From Bog-105 sp965277435 (GTDB taxonomy: Bacteria > Acidobacteriota > Terriglobia > Bryobacterales > Bryobacteraceae), in contig OZ255821.1 in NCBI GenBank assembly GCA_965277435.1, positions 3,100,001 through 3,164,000 of the forward strand: a stretch of 64,000 bases of DNA, given 5' to 3'. Numbering within the stretch: position 1 is the first letter of the stretch; each line of letters begins with the position of its first letter. A program made the position numbers and the translations under genes. Of this stretch, positions 1-9,700 are shown in pieces. Under the pieces are notes generated by a model. The model saw only the letters and a program-made list of their open reading frames with translations. It did no database searches and had not been told where the DNA came from.

Positions 1-1
1 C

Positions 2-97
2 CACTACGACGGCATCGTAAGTGGTTTTAAGATCTACATCGGAATTCGAAGACGGGAACTGGAGCAGCATGAACGTGGCCTACCATTCGAATTGTAA
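2..97 (+). CDS. C-terminal end of an unidentified protein (partial, cut by window edge)
   Basis: An open frame enters from the left edge and ends at TAA (95-97). It gives 31 residues ending in ERGLPFEL, with a charged stretch (IRRRELEQHERG). The tail is too short to assign a family. It is kept because the stop is followed by a non-coding gap before the next start at 209. It could be chance, since only 31 codons are visible. Confidence 0.35.
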   Translation, partial: HYDGIVSGFKIYIGIRRRELEQHERGLPFEL

Positions 98-208
98 AAC
101 TCTTTGAAGCAAACGGTTGCGCGGAGCGGTCGACAAGAGGCCCAAAAGGGAGTACGAAATGTTTTCGGGGCAACGCGAGTCCAGCAGACAGGAGATAAAC
201 ACCGTTAG

Positions 209-646
209 ATGAGTGATGTTGCAGACGTACTGAATGGTTTGATCGAGACTTGCAAGGACGGCCAGGAGGGTTTCCAGAAAGTAGCTGAGAAAGCCAAGGA
301 GGGATCTTTAAAGTCTTTGTTTTCGAAGTATGGATCGGAGAGGGCGAGCTATGCGCAGCAATTGCAATCAGCGGTGAGCGCGCTTGGCGAAAAGCCGGCT
401 GAGAGCGGACATGTGTCGGCCGGTCTTCACCGGGGCTGGATCAGCATAAAAGAAGCTCTTTCGAAAGACGAAGACAAAGCGCTGATCGATGAGGCGGAAG
501 CCGGAGAAGATGCGGCGAAAAAGGCTTATGCGGACGCCATTGCTAAGCCCTTGCCGACCGACGTGGCTGGACTAGTGCGGAAGCAGTACGATGGCGTGCT
601 AGCTGCGCATAATGTGATTCGAGATCTGAAGCATAGCCGGCAGTAG
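209..646 (+). CDS. PA2169-family four-helix-bundle protein (DUF2383)
   Basis: This 145-residue, strongly helical protein opens with ADVLNGLIETCKDGQEGFQK, the usual start of PA2169/DUF2383 proteins, which are ferritin-like four-helix bundles of about 145-150 residues. A motif resembling FSKYGSERASYAQQLQ follows near residues 39-54. These proteins are small, soluble and often stress-associated; no reaction is established. No signal peptide or membrane segment is visible. An AGGAGA stretch lies 13 bases before the ATG, rather far for a ribosome binding site. The gene stands alone and converges on yjbQ. Family assignment is good; function is unknown. Confidence 0.8.
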   Translation: MSDVADVLNGLIETCKDGQEGFQKVAEKAKEGSLKSLFSKYGSERASYAQQLQSAVSALGEKPAESGHVSAGLHRGWISIKEALSKDEDKALIDEAEAGEDAAKKAYADAIAKPLPTDVAGLVRKQYDGVLAAHNVIRDLKHSRQ

Positions 647-667
647 AAGGCAATAAGCCGGGCGCAT

Positions 668-696
668 GGCGCGATTTTCTATAAGATGATCGCGCC
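668..696. other. Inverted repeat between convergent genes
   Basis: GGCGCGAT and ATCGCGCC form an 8-bp stem around a 13-base loop in the 73-bp gap between two convergent genes. There is no T-run on either side, so it is not a textbook intrinsic terminator, though its position would suit transcript-end processing or weak termination. Confidence 0.3.
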
Positions 697-719
697 GCGG
701 CAAGAGGGCAGGCTGAAGC

Positions 720-1136
720 CTACCCTACCAACATCAAAATGATCCTTCGCTGATGGGCTCGTGCACGGTGCTCGAAGACGTAGAGACCCTGCCAGGTTCC
801 TAAGCTCATCTCTCCCGCTATCACCGGAATTGTCAAGCTTGTCTGCGTTAGTGTGGACCGGATATGCGAGGTCATGTCGTCGGGTCCTTCCGCTGTATGT
901 CGGTAGTGCTCTCCTTGCTCGGGGACCAGCCGCTCGAAGAAGTCGCGGAGATCTAGCACCACGTCCGGGTCGGCATTCTCCTGAATGACGAGTGAGCACG
1001 AGGTGTGCTGGATAAATAAAGTCAGCAAGCCATCCGCGATCTGCTCTTTTGCCAACCAGTCTGAAACCGATCGAGTAAATCCATAGAGACCTTTGCCTCG
1101 GGTCGGTACCGTGATGGTTGTGTGCCGGATCATCAT
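720..1136 (-). CDS. yjbQ: YjbQ/UPF0047 family protein
   Basis: The 138 residues cover the whole YjbQ fold. Visible signatures are HTSCSLVIQENADPDVVLDL (about residues 44-63), YRHTAEGPDDMTSHIRS and the C-terminal GTWQGLYVFEHR. The family's conserved histidines are present. YjbQ proteins can weakly make thiamine phosphate, but the true role is unsettled. The start is one of two adjacent ATG codons (1136 or 1133). The gene is divergent from the nucleotidyltransferase at 1177, with 40 bp between them that must hold both promoters. Confidence 0.88.
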   Translation of the reverse strand: MMIRHTTITVPTRGKGLYGFTRSVSDWLAKEQIADGLLTLFIQHTSCSLVIQENADPDVVLDLRDFFERLVPEQGEHYRHTAEGPDDMTSHIRSTLTQTSLTIPVIAGEMSLGTWQGLYVFEHRARAHQRRIILMLVG

Positions 1137-1176
1137 CCCAGGATAGAATCGCGATTGATCCTACAGACGATTCAGC

Positions 1177-2037
1177 ATGAAAATTAAGAAGGCCGTCATC
1201 ACGGCTGCTGGCCGCAATCAACGAACGCTCCCGCTGCAGACATTAATTGATCGCGATGGCGAGGAGAAGACGGTTCTCCGCATCATTTTGGACGAAGTGC
1301 GGCGCTCCGGGGTCGATGAAATCGCGGTTGTCATTCCGTCGGGTGACGAAGGTTCTTTCGCGCGTGCCGCCAGCGATCGCGCCATCCGTTTCATCGAGCA
1401 GCCCGAGCCTTCGGGCTATGCGCACGCTTTGTTCTGCGCGCGCGAATTTACCGGGCCCGATCCGTTTCTGCATCTGGTTGGCGATCATTTGTACGCCGGG
1501 GCGAACGGCAATAGCGGCACGCAGCGTCTGGTGCAGTTGGCGATCGCGGAAGGCTGCGCGGTGTCGGCGGTGCAAGCCACCCGCGAAACTCTTCTCTCGC
1601 ACTATGGCGCTATCGGCGGCCAGCGCGTCTCCGGCCAGCGAGATTTGTATCGCGTGCAGAAAGTGCTGGAGAAACCGACGCCAACCCAAGCGGAACAGGA
1701 GCTCGGTATATCCGGGCTGCGCGCGGGCCATTATCTTTGCTTCTTTGGGATGCACGTTTTGACACCGGGCATCATGGAAATTCTCGATCGCCAGTTGCAC
1801 GCACCGGCTCAGGTTGTGACTGTGTCGAGCGCGCTCGACGAACTCGCCGGACGCGAGCAATATCTGGCTCTGGAACAAACCAGCCGTCGCTACGATGTAG
1901 GCGTTAAGTACGGTCTGTTTCGCGCGCAGCTGGCGCTCGCTCTGGACGGGCAGGATCGCAATGCGGTACTGGCTCAGCTGCTCGAAGTGGTCGCGCTACA
2001 CAATACGGAAGCGCGCGAGATTGGACCAAGCGCTTGA
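1177..2037 (+). CDS. GalU-like nucleotidyltransferase with an altered active-site motif
   Basis: The 286-residue protein has the fold pattern of sugar-1-phosphate nucleotidyltransferases: an N-terminal strand KKAVITAAG (4-12), a base-recognition segment QPEPSGYAHALFCARE (about 75-90), VGDHLY in the place of the metal-binding aspartate, YGAIGG, VLEKP, and a C-terminal YDVGVKYGLFRA. The usual G-x-G-T-R-x-x-P-x-T-K loop is replaced by GRNQRTLPLQ, so the phosphate-binding loop and its lysine are changed. It may be a poor catalyst or a regulatory partner. Its stop overlaps the TTG start of the next gene by 4 bp (TTGA), so the two are translationally coupled and probably act together in nucleotide-sugar formation. 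Confidence 0.75.
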   Translation: MKIKKAVITAAGRNQRTLPLQTLIDRDGEEKTVLRIILDEVRRSGVDEIAVVIPSGDEGSFARAASDRAIRFIEQPEPSGYAHALFCAREFTGPDPFLHLVGDHLYAGANGNSGTQRLVQLAIAEGCAVSAVQATRETLLSHYGAIGGQRVSGQRDLYRVQKVLEKPTPTQAEQELGISGLRAGHYLCFFGMHVLTPGIMEILDRQLHAPAQVVTVSSALDELAGREQYLALEQTSRRYDVGVKYGLFRAQLALALDGQDRNAVLAQLLEVVALHNTEAREIGPSA

Positions 2038-5000
2038 GCGAGTTGATCCGGGTTATCACGTCGCCCGAAGCCGCCATTCGTAACCGGTCTGTCGATGAAT
2101 TCTGCCGGCAGGCTTCTACTCAGTCGCTGCTGGCGGAATGCCAGGCGCTGGATACGTTCTGGCGCGCTTCCGACAATCTATACCAGCGGGTGCGCGCGCT
2201 TTTTTTCCTGTACGACATCCATCGATTCCATTTCCCAACGCGCCCCGAGACCAACAAAGCGGGGCACATTCCGTTTGAAGCGATCCGGCATCTATTGAAG
2301 CGCCGCTTTGAAGAATCGATCGAAGTGTTGCAACGCGCCGAACGCATGCAGGGATTGAGTGCCGCGCTCGCGAGTGCCTACTCGTCTGTCTATCGCGGGC
2401 TGGCTTTCAAAACTCTGGCCGACCAGGTGCGGCGCAGCGTGCGCTCGGTGCGAGGCAACCACTGGATGTCGCGCATCGGGCATCCGGATGACTACCCGCT
2501 CTCAGTCCGCCGCGAACTTATGACGCGCGCGTCCGACAAGGCGCCGTTTCCGATTCTCAAAGAGTCGACGCCGGTGCGCATGGACCTGACGCATAGCGGC
2601 TGGAGCGACATTTTCTTTCTCGGGATGGACTTTCCGGAAGGCGCCCGGGTGCTTAACATTTCGATCGATCTCAGCGTCCGCGGTACCGGTTCTGGCGAAC
2701 CGCAACCGCCGGTCGAAGCCTGGTTCCGCGTGATCGACGAACCGGTGCTTCGTCTCACGAGCGTTGACCTCGGGGCTACGGCAGATCTGACTACGTTCGC
2801 CGAAGTCTTCGATTTCGCCCGCGACTACCTGGGTTTGCTGAAAGCGGCGGTGATTGCTTCGGGTTTGGTTCCGCCCGCTATGGAAGGCGCGGTACAGCCG
2901 CTCGCGGCATTGCTCACCCAACTTGCCGGACCGGGGCGCGGCATCGAACTCGTGAGTCTCGTCCGTAACATTCCGAAGGGCTCACGCCTGGCTGTATCGA
3001 CGAATCTGCTGGCGAGCCTGATCTCGGTTTGTATGCGGGCGACGCGGCAGACGGAATCGCTGACGGGAGGACTGAATGAAGCGGATCGCCGGCTGGTGGC
3101 GGCGCGGGCGATTCTGGGCGAATGGCTGGGCGGATCGGGCGGCGGCTGGCAGGATTCCGGCGGGGTGTGGCCGGGCATCAAGATCATCGAAGGCGCGGAA
3201 GCGGAGAAAGGAGACCCCGAGTTTGGCGTGAGCCGCGGCTGTTTGCTGCCGCGACATCAAGTGCTGGCAGGGAGCGACATTTCGGACGAAGCGCGCGAGA
3301 GACTGCAGCAGAGCCTGGTGCTGGTGCATGGCGGCATGGCGCAGGATGTGGGGCCGATCCTCGAAATGGTGACCGAAAAATATCTGTTGCGTGCTCCGCA
3401 GGAATGGACCGCGCGCCAGGAAGCAATCGGCATTCTCGACGAAATTGTGGCCGACCTGCGGGCGGGAGACATCGCGAAGATTGGACGGGCGACCGAGCGC
3501 AACTTTTTCGGTCCTTTGCAGAGCATCATTCCGTGGGCGACCAACGCTTACACCGAGAGTCTGATCGCGCAGATCCGCTCGGAGATGCGCTCGGATTTCT
3601 GGGGTTTCTGGATGCTGGGCGGCATGGCGGGAGGAGGCATGGGGTTCATGTTCAGCCCCGAGCGAAAGGCTGCCGCGCAGGAGCGCATGGCCGTGATGAT
3701 GCAAGAGACGAAGAGCCGCCTGGAAGACGCGGTGCCGTTTGCCATGCAGCCGGTGGTGTATGACTTTGCAATTAACGAACGGGGCACCTGGGCGGAACTG
3801 CTGACGGGCGAAGCAAACCTGATGCCGGATGGTTATTATGCGCTGACCGTGCCGCAACTGCTGCGCACCGACCTGCGGCTGATGTCAGGCTCGCGACGCC
3901 GGGAACTCGACCGGCTGGCGGCTGCCTCGCGTGCGATTCCCGGCTATTCAGGCATCGTGCAAAACCTGTTTGACCGGCTGCTTCCTTCGTCCGATGAACA
4001 AGGGGTCGTTGCCTCGCAGAACCGTTTCGATCTGCTGCGCGAACACGGTTTCGATCCGGAGGAGCACGAAGCGCTGCGTTCCGAACTCCGGCAGGGACGC
4101 ATCGGTCTGGCGCAGAATCGTCTAGCCGCCACCGTTAAGGTGGAAGATGCGCGCGCGAGCGATGTGTTCGATGCTCAGGCGCCGTTAGAGGACCACTTTC
4201 GCAAAACGGGGCTTGATGCTCTGAAAGATGGGACCGTGGCGGTGGTGTCGCTGGCGGGCGGCGTCGGGTCGCGCTGGACGCACGGCGCGGGAGTAGTGAA
4301 AGCGCTGAATCCTTTCTGCAAATTCGACGGCCAGTTTCGCAGCTTTCTGGAAACTCATCTGGCGAAAAGCCGCCGCACCAGTGTGCTGTGCGGGCGACCT
4401 ATTCCGCATGTGGTCACGACGAGTTATCTGACGCACCGGCCGATCAGCTCGCACCTGGAAACGGCCAAGAACTTCGGCTATAAGGGACCGGTACTTCTGT
4501 CGGCGGGCCGCAGCATCGGTTTGCGCTTCGTTCCTACGGTGCGCGATCTGCGCTTTGCCTGGCAGGAGACGTCGCAGCAATCGCTCGATGAGCAGAAGGA
4601 GAAGATGCGCGATAGTGTTCGCTCGGCGCTGATGCAGTGGGCTGAACAGGCGGGCGAGGCGTCTGACTATACGGACAATCTGCCGCTGCAGTGCATTCAT
4701 CCGACCGGGCACTGGTACGAAGTGCCCAACATGCTGCGCAACGGCACTTTGCGCGCTCTACTGGCGCAGCGTCCTCAGCTGAAATATCTGATGGTGCATA
4801 ACATCGACACGCTTGGTGCAAATGTCGATCCTGGACTACTCGGTTTTCACATCGAGCACAACGCTGCTCTTACGGTGGAGGTAATCGCGCGTCAGGTGGA
4901 CGATCATGGCGGCGGCCTGGCGCGTGTCGACGGCCGTTTGCGGCTGGTAGAAGGGTTGGCGCTTCCGGCGGAAGAAGTGGAGTGGTCGCTTTCGTACTAC

Positions 5001-5360
5001 AACACCAATACATTTTGGATCGACCTCGATCAGCTGCTGGCCGTCTTTTCGCTGGCGCGCCATGATCTGGGCGATGAGAAACGGGTGGCCGAAGCCATTC
5101 GTGAAGTGGCTGTTCGCATGCCCAGTTACATTACGCTCAAAGACGTGAAGCGGCGCTGGGGCAAGGGGCAGGAAGATGTATTTCCAGTGGCACAGTTCGA
5201 AAAACTTTTCGTAGACATGACCGCATTGAACGATTTTCCGTGCGCCTACGCGGTGGTCTCGCGCGAGCGTGGCCAGCAGCTGAAAGAACCGGCGCAACTG
5301 GATGGCTGGCTGCGCGACGGGTCGGCCGAGTACGTCAATAGTTTGGCGGATTGGAGTTGA
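2034..5360 (+). CDS. Fusion of a fucokinase-like GHMP sugar kinase and a UDPGP-family pyrophosphorylase
   Basis: The 1108-residue protein appears to hold three parts. Residues 1 to about 170 are helical and unassigned. Residues about 178-600 resemble the kinase part of L-fucokinase: TPVRMDLTHSGWSDIFFLG, a motif-2 equivalent IPKGSRLAVSTN (about 311), GGGWQDSGGVWPGIK (about 368) and a glycine-rich GGMAGGGMGF (about 530). Residues about 735-1100 resemble UDPGP uridylyltransferases: LAGGVGSRW with lysine in VVKALNP, PTGHWYEV, then HNIDTLGANVDPGLLG. The kinase motif 2 departs from the usual GSGLGTSS. By analogy with bifunctional fucokinase/GDP-fucose pyrophosphorylase, it may turn a free sugar into a UDP-sugar, but the order and transferase family differ. 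The substrate cannot be read from sequence. The TTG start overlaps the upstream stop, and the 3' end overlaps the convergent TPR gene by 26 bp. Confidence 0.8.
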   Translation: MSELIRVITSPEAAIRNRSVDEFCRQASTQSLLAECQALDTFWRASDNLYQRVRALFFLYDIHRFHFPTRPETNKAGHIPFEAIRHLLKRRFEESIEVLQRAERMQGLSAALASAYSSVYRGLAFKTLADQVRRSVRSVRGNHWMSRIGHPDDYPLSVRRELMTRASDKAPFPILKESTPVRMDLTHSGWSDIFFLGMDFPEGARVLNISIDLSVRGTGSGEPQPPVEAWFRVIDEPVLRLTSVDLGATADLTTFAEVFDFARDYLGLLKAAVIASGLVPPAMEGAVQPLAALLTQLAGPGRGIELVSLVRNIPKGSRLAVSTNLLASLISVCMRATRQTESLTGGLNEADRRLVAARAILGEWLGGSGGGWQDSGGVWPGIKIIEGAEAEKGDPEFGVSRGCLLPRHQVLAGSDISDEARERLQQSLVLVHGGMAQDVGPILEMVTEKYLLRAPQEWTARQEAIGILDEIVADLRAGDIAKIGRATERNFFGPLQSIIPWATNAYTESLIAQIRSEMRSDFWGFWMLGGMAGGGMGFMFSPERKAAAQERMAVMMQETKSRLEDAVPFAMQPVVYDFAINERGTWAELLTGEANLMPDGYYALTVPQLLRTDLRLMSGSRRRELDRLAAASRAIPGYSGIVQNLFDRLLPSSDEQGVVASQNRFDLLREHGFDPEEHEALRSELRQGRIGLAQNRLAATVKVEDARASDVFDAQAPLEDHFRKTGLDALKDGTVAVVSLAGGVGSRWTHGAGVVKALNPFCKFDGQFRSFLETHLAKSRRTSVLCGRPIPHVVTTSYLTHRPISSHLETAKNFGYKGPVLLSAGRSIGLRFVPTVRDLRFAWQETSQQSLDEQKEKMRDSVRSALMQWAEQAGEASDYTDNLPLQCIHPTGHWYEVPNMLRNGTLRALLAQRPQLKYLMVHNIDTLGANVDPGLLGFHIEHNAALTVEVIARQVDDHGGGLARVDGRLRLVEGLALPAEEVEWSLSYYNTNTFWIDLDQLLAVFSLARHDLGDEKRVAEAIREVAVRMPSYITLKDVKRRWGKGQEDVFPVAQFEKLFVDMTALNDFPCAYAVVSRERGQQLKEPAQLDGWLRDGSAEYVNSLADWS

Positions 5361-6729
5361 CGGCTGTCTCCGGCAGAACGAGCTTCAATTGTGTCCTGCC
5401 GGCCTGGTGGGCTTCGTTGTTCAGCTGGGCGGCAATTTGTTTTTCGGCATTCGCCTCCTGCGGGCGATGTTCGCGCTGTAGAACGGTGGATAGCTTGTAG
5501 TGAGCGGCCGCTAGTTTCGGATCGCTCTTGACGGCCGATTCCAACAGGCGTTGAGCGGCGGGCAAGTTTCCTCTGCGCAGCTCGATATCGCCCAGCGTCA
5601 TGTTGGCTTGGGAATGGTGCGGATTCTGCTGCAACACGCTGTGAAGCAGTTCTTCGGCCTGATCCATGTTGCCGTCATCGAACTCAAGTTGGGCCAGAGT
5701 GTAACGCGCTTCGGTCAGATCCGGCGCTAGTTGCAGGCAGTGCTGCAGCTCGGATCGCGCCTGGGCTGTGCGGTTTAGCCGGATATCGAGCCAGCCCAGT
5801 GCGAAGTAAGCCGGTGCGAAGGTGGGATCGTGCGCGGAAAATTGCTGGAACAGGTCGTGAGCCTGCTGCCAATTGGCTACCGAGATGTTAGCGCGGGCAA
5901 GCAGGTACAGGACGGCGAAATTGGACGGGTCGAGGCGGCGCGCTTTGTCGAGCGCAGTGATGGCGTCCGGTCCTAAGTCGCGACGGATACAGACGCTAGC
6001 GAAGTGCATGAGCAGCGAGACGTCGTTGGGGTTAGTCGCCTGCGCTTTGACCAGGGTAGCGAGAGCTTTCTCGTCCAGTCCCTGCTTCTCGGCGGCGGTG
6101 GCAGCGCCGTTCCAGGCAGTCGCATCAAGTGTTGACAAGGAAAGCGCGCGTTCGAAACTCTTCTCGGCGGCTGTGGCGGTGTCCAAGGCGAGTTCGGCTT
6201 GGCCGCGCTCGTCCCAATACTCGGGGCGGCCGGCGAGCGAGTTTTCAAGCGCCTGCAAGTCGCGGAGAGCGAGCGCTTGTTCGCCGGTGCGCAGACGCGC
6301 CGCCGCCAGGCTGAACTTCACGCCCGGCTTGCCGCTGCCTGCTGCAACGGCGCGCGCCAGCAACCGTTTGGCTTCGGTATACTTCGTTTCGCGAAAATAC
6401 AGCAAGCCGGCGTTTTCGTTCAGTGAAACCGACTGTGGGGCGAGTGCCAGGCCGTGCTGAAAAGCTTGTTCCGCTGCTTGCATTTCGCCGAGTTCGGTCT
6501 CGCTGATACCCAGCAAGTTCCAGGATTCGATGTCTCCAGGTGTCTGGTGCAGTTGGAATTGCAGCAATTCGCGCGCACCCCGGAAATCGCCGGCTTCGAT
6601 CCTGCTTTGCGCTGCGCTGGTCTGGCCCGCAGGCAACTGCCTGGCGAGCAGGCACAGGCAGGTGGCAAACAGAAGCGGGCATCGAGTCGGGCAAAACAAT
6701 CTGTTACCTGAAACAGTTATATAATCCAC
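5335..6729 (-). CDS. Exported TPR-repeat protein
   Basis: The 464-residue protein has a hydrophobic N-terminus (LLFATCLCLLARQLPAG) resembling a signal peptide, then about ten tetratricopeptide repeats to near residue 430, e.g. WNLLGISETELGEMQAAEQA and AHYKLSTVLQREHRPQEA. TPRs bind partner proteins; no catalytic motif is seen. GTG at 6729 gives the longest frame, but TTG at 6699 would give a cleaner signal peptide and would avoid the putative -10 of the divergent gene. Only 54 bp separate it from the TonB receptor gene, so the two probably share a control region and work at the same envelope site. Confidence 0.8.
   Translation of the reverse strand: MDYITVSGNRLFCPTRCPLLFATCLCLLARQLPAGQTSAAQSRIEAGDFRGARELLQFQLHQTPGDIESWNLLGISETELGEMQAAEQAFQHGLALAPQSVSLNENAGLLYFRETKYTEAKRLLARAVAAGSGKPGVKFSLAAARLRTGEQALALRDLQALENSLAGRPEYWDERGQAELALDTATAAEKSFERALSLSTLDATAWNGAATAAEKQGLDEKALATLVKAQATNPNDVSLLMHFASVCIRRDLGPDAITALDKARRLDPSNFAVLYLLARANISVANWQQAHDLFQQFSAHDPTFAPAYFALGWLDIRLNRTAQARSELQHCLQLAPDLTEARYTLAQLEFDDGNMDQAEELLHSVLQQNPHHSQANMTLGDIELRRGNLPAAQRLLESAVKSDPKLAAAHYKLSTVLQREHRPQEANAEKQIAAQLNNEAHQAGRTQLKLVLPETAVNSNPPNY
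6720..6725 (+). promoter_or_regulatory. Possible -10 element for the TonB receptor gene
   Basis: A perfect TATAAT ends 58 bases before the TTG start at 6784. No good -35 hexamer is found 16-18 bases upstream, so it is only suggestive. It falls inside the first codons of the longest form of the divergent TPR gene. Confidence 0.3.
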
Positions 6730-6783
6730 GCCAGGGTTCTACTGCCTGGAGTTTCGTTCCGGGCCACGTAAAAGGGGTGTGCT

Positions 6784-9700
6784 TTGCTATCTGTACGGTG
6801 TTTACGCGCTTACGCGCCTGTTCTTCTCGGATTTGTTCTTTGCTCCGCCCTGTTCGCTCAGACCAACGAAGGCATTCTCGCCGGAACCGTGGTCGATCAG
6901 ACCGGTGCCGCCGTCCAAGGCGCCAAGATAACGGCTAAGAACGACGCAACCGGCAGTTCTCTCGAAACCACCAGCGGAGCGGATGGCGCTTTCCGCTTCC
7001 CCTCGCTGGGCATCGGGCAATACGATGTGACAGCATCGCAGACCGGTTTTGGATCGGTGAAGCAGTCGAACGTCACGGTCACCATTGCGCAAACGACAGC
7101 CATCAAGATCACGCTCAACGTGGGGAATGCGCAACAGACGGTGACGGTGCAAGCGGACGTGACGAGTATCGACACGCAAACGTCGGAAATCGGCACGGCG
7201 ATCACGTCGAAACAGGTGGTCGAGTTGCCGTTGGCGCTGGGCGGCGTCGGCGCCATGCGGTCGCCCGAAGCATTCGTTTTTCTCGCGCCCGGTACGGCGG
7301 GCCCGGGGACCGGCAACAGCAACAACGGGATTTTTATTTCGAAGGTCGGCGGCGGCCAGAACTTCGGCAACGAGATTCTGCTCGATGGTACGAGTATGCT
7401 GCGCAGCGAAAACGGTTCCTCTTTCGATGAAGCTGCGCCGTCGGTGGAAGCCATTGCGGAGTTTCGCGTATTGACGTCTACCATTCCGGCGATTTACGGA
7501 CGCACGACGGGCGGCATCGAAACTTTCACGACCAAGTCCGGTACGAATCAGTTTCATGGCACCGGTTATGACATTCTGCAGAACGAAGATCTGAACTCGA
7601 ACAGCTGGTTCAACAATGGCTTAAAAGCCAGTTGCGCGCCGCAGCCTGACTGCCGTGCGCAGTACATCCGCCCGATCGATAAGAAGAACGACTATGGCGG
7701 CAATTTTAGCGGGCCGGTGTGGATTCCGAAGGTTTACAACGGGAGAAACCGGACTTTCTTTTTCTTCAACTGGGAGCAGTATAAGCAGAATATCGGAGGC
7801 AGCAACGAAAGCATTGTGCCGACGCTCGCCCAGCGCGGCGGGGATTTCTCGAGTAGCCTGACCAACACCTCGCTCGGGCAAGTCAATCCGTGTACCGGGG
7901 CGGCCATTCTGCAGGGACAAATCTTCGATCCGACTACTACTCGTACGGTAAACGGCAAGAGCTGCCGTGATCCATTCCCCGGCAACCGCATCCCGACAGC
8001 GCAGCTTTCACACGTCACGCAGAACATGCTGTTCTACCTGCCGCCCCCGAATATTCCAGCGCTTGCGAACGGCAACAATTACGCTCTCTCCAGCAGCACG
8101 CCGTTGTACAACACGACGTACACGGTGCGCATCGATCAAGCGCTCTCCGATAAAAGCAAGATCTTCGGCATGTATGACAGTCGGGACAACGAGCGTTACA
8201 CCTCCGGCACCTATACGTTGCCTCCACCGGTGGATCCGAACGGCTGGAATCAGAGTTTCATTACGCATTACGGGAGGGCCGGTTGGGACTACATCATCAA
8301 TCCGACTTTGCTGAACCATTTGGCGCTCGGTTACAACCGAACAAACAGTTTGAATCTCAGTTCAGGCGCGGCGGTTTCGCGCGCGCAAAACTTCAGCTGG
8401 CCGGCGAAGCTGGGGATAAACGGCATCACCGGAAACCAGTTTCCGATTGTCAATATCGGGGAAGGAGTGCCACCGCTCAGCCGTGGGAACAACGATGATG
8501 CGCTCGACAATGGACTGCGGTTGAACGACACAGTGAGTTGGGCAAAAGGAAGGCATAACCTGACGTTCGGCTTCGATTTCCGCGACCAGATATTTGGCAC
8601 TTACAACAACGTGAACGATTCGGGTACCTATAACTTCAGCCGGAATCAAACGGCAGCCGTGCAGAATCTGGCATCGAGCGGCAACAGCCTGGCCAGCTTT
8701 CTTCTGGGCGGTCCGGACAGTGTCAACGCCGTGCAACAGGTCCATGCGCCGCGCTGGACCTGGCAGTATTATGCGACCTTCGTGCAGGATGACTGGAAGG
8801 TGACCAATCATCTGACACTGAATCTTGGGCTGCGCTACAGCATCGATTTGCCGCGCGTGGAAGCTTACAACAACACTTCGAACTTCGATCCGAATGCGCC
8901 GAATCCCGCGGCGAATGGTTTGGGGGGCGCACTGGTGTTTGCCAATACCTGCGCGGGCTGCAACCGGCGCTGGGCCGATACCAAGTATCACGATGTGGCG
9001 CCGCGCTTCGGGTTCGCCTATAACCCCAACGGCGGAAAAACGGTGATCCGCGGCGGCTATGGCGTGATCTATTCGCCACTGCAATACACCGACTTCGGAG
9101 GCGGCCAGGTGCAGGGCTTTTCGTCGACTCCGGTGTTTCCCAGTCCCAACGGCTTCGATCCGTCTTTAAACTGGGACAGCGGCATTCCGGCGTATGCGCA
9201 TGCTCCCACTACCGATCCTTCGGTCGTGAACAAAGGGAATCCTGGCTTTATCCAGCCGCGCTTCGGGCAGCCGGGCATCATTCAGAGCTGGAGCTTTCAA
9301 GTGCAGCAGCAGGTGACGAAAGACACGGTGGCCACGCTCGGCTATGCGGCACAGCGGGCGCAAAATCTACGCTCCGCTTTGATGAACGTAAACAATGTTT
9401 CAATCAACGCCTTGAGCTCCGGCGCAGCTCTAAACCAGCCGTTTGTGGGAAACAGCCTGGGCGTGGGTGCGCCGTACGCGAATTTCCTGCAGGATTGGGG
9501 CAGCAGTGTGTCGTTGCAGCAGGCTTTGCGGCCATATCCGCAATACGGTTTCATCAATACCGATGTATTGCAGAACATCGGTCAGTCGACTTACAACTCG
9601 CTGCAGGCTTCGCTCGAACGCCGCTTTAGCGCCGGACTGCAAGTGCAGGCTTCCTTCACCTGGGCGAAGACCATCACGGATGCGGATAGTATCTTGCAAG

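Noticed and set aside
2982..3857. Long minus-strand open frame (291 codons) inside the fusion gene
   Set aside because: It lies opposite clear GHMP-like coding sequence, has a His/Arg-rich composition typical of antisense frames in GC-rich genes, and shows no motif.
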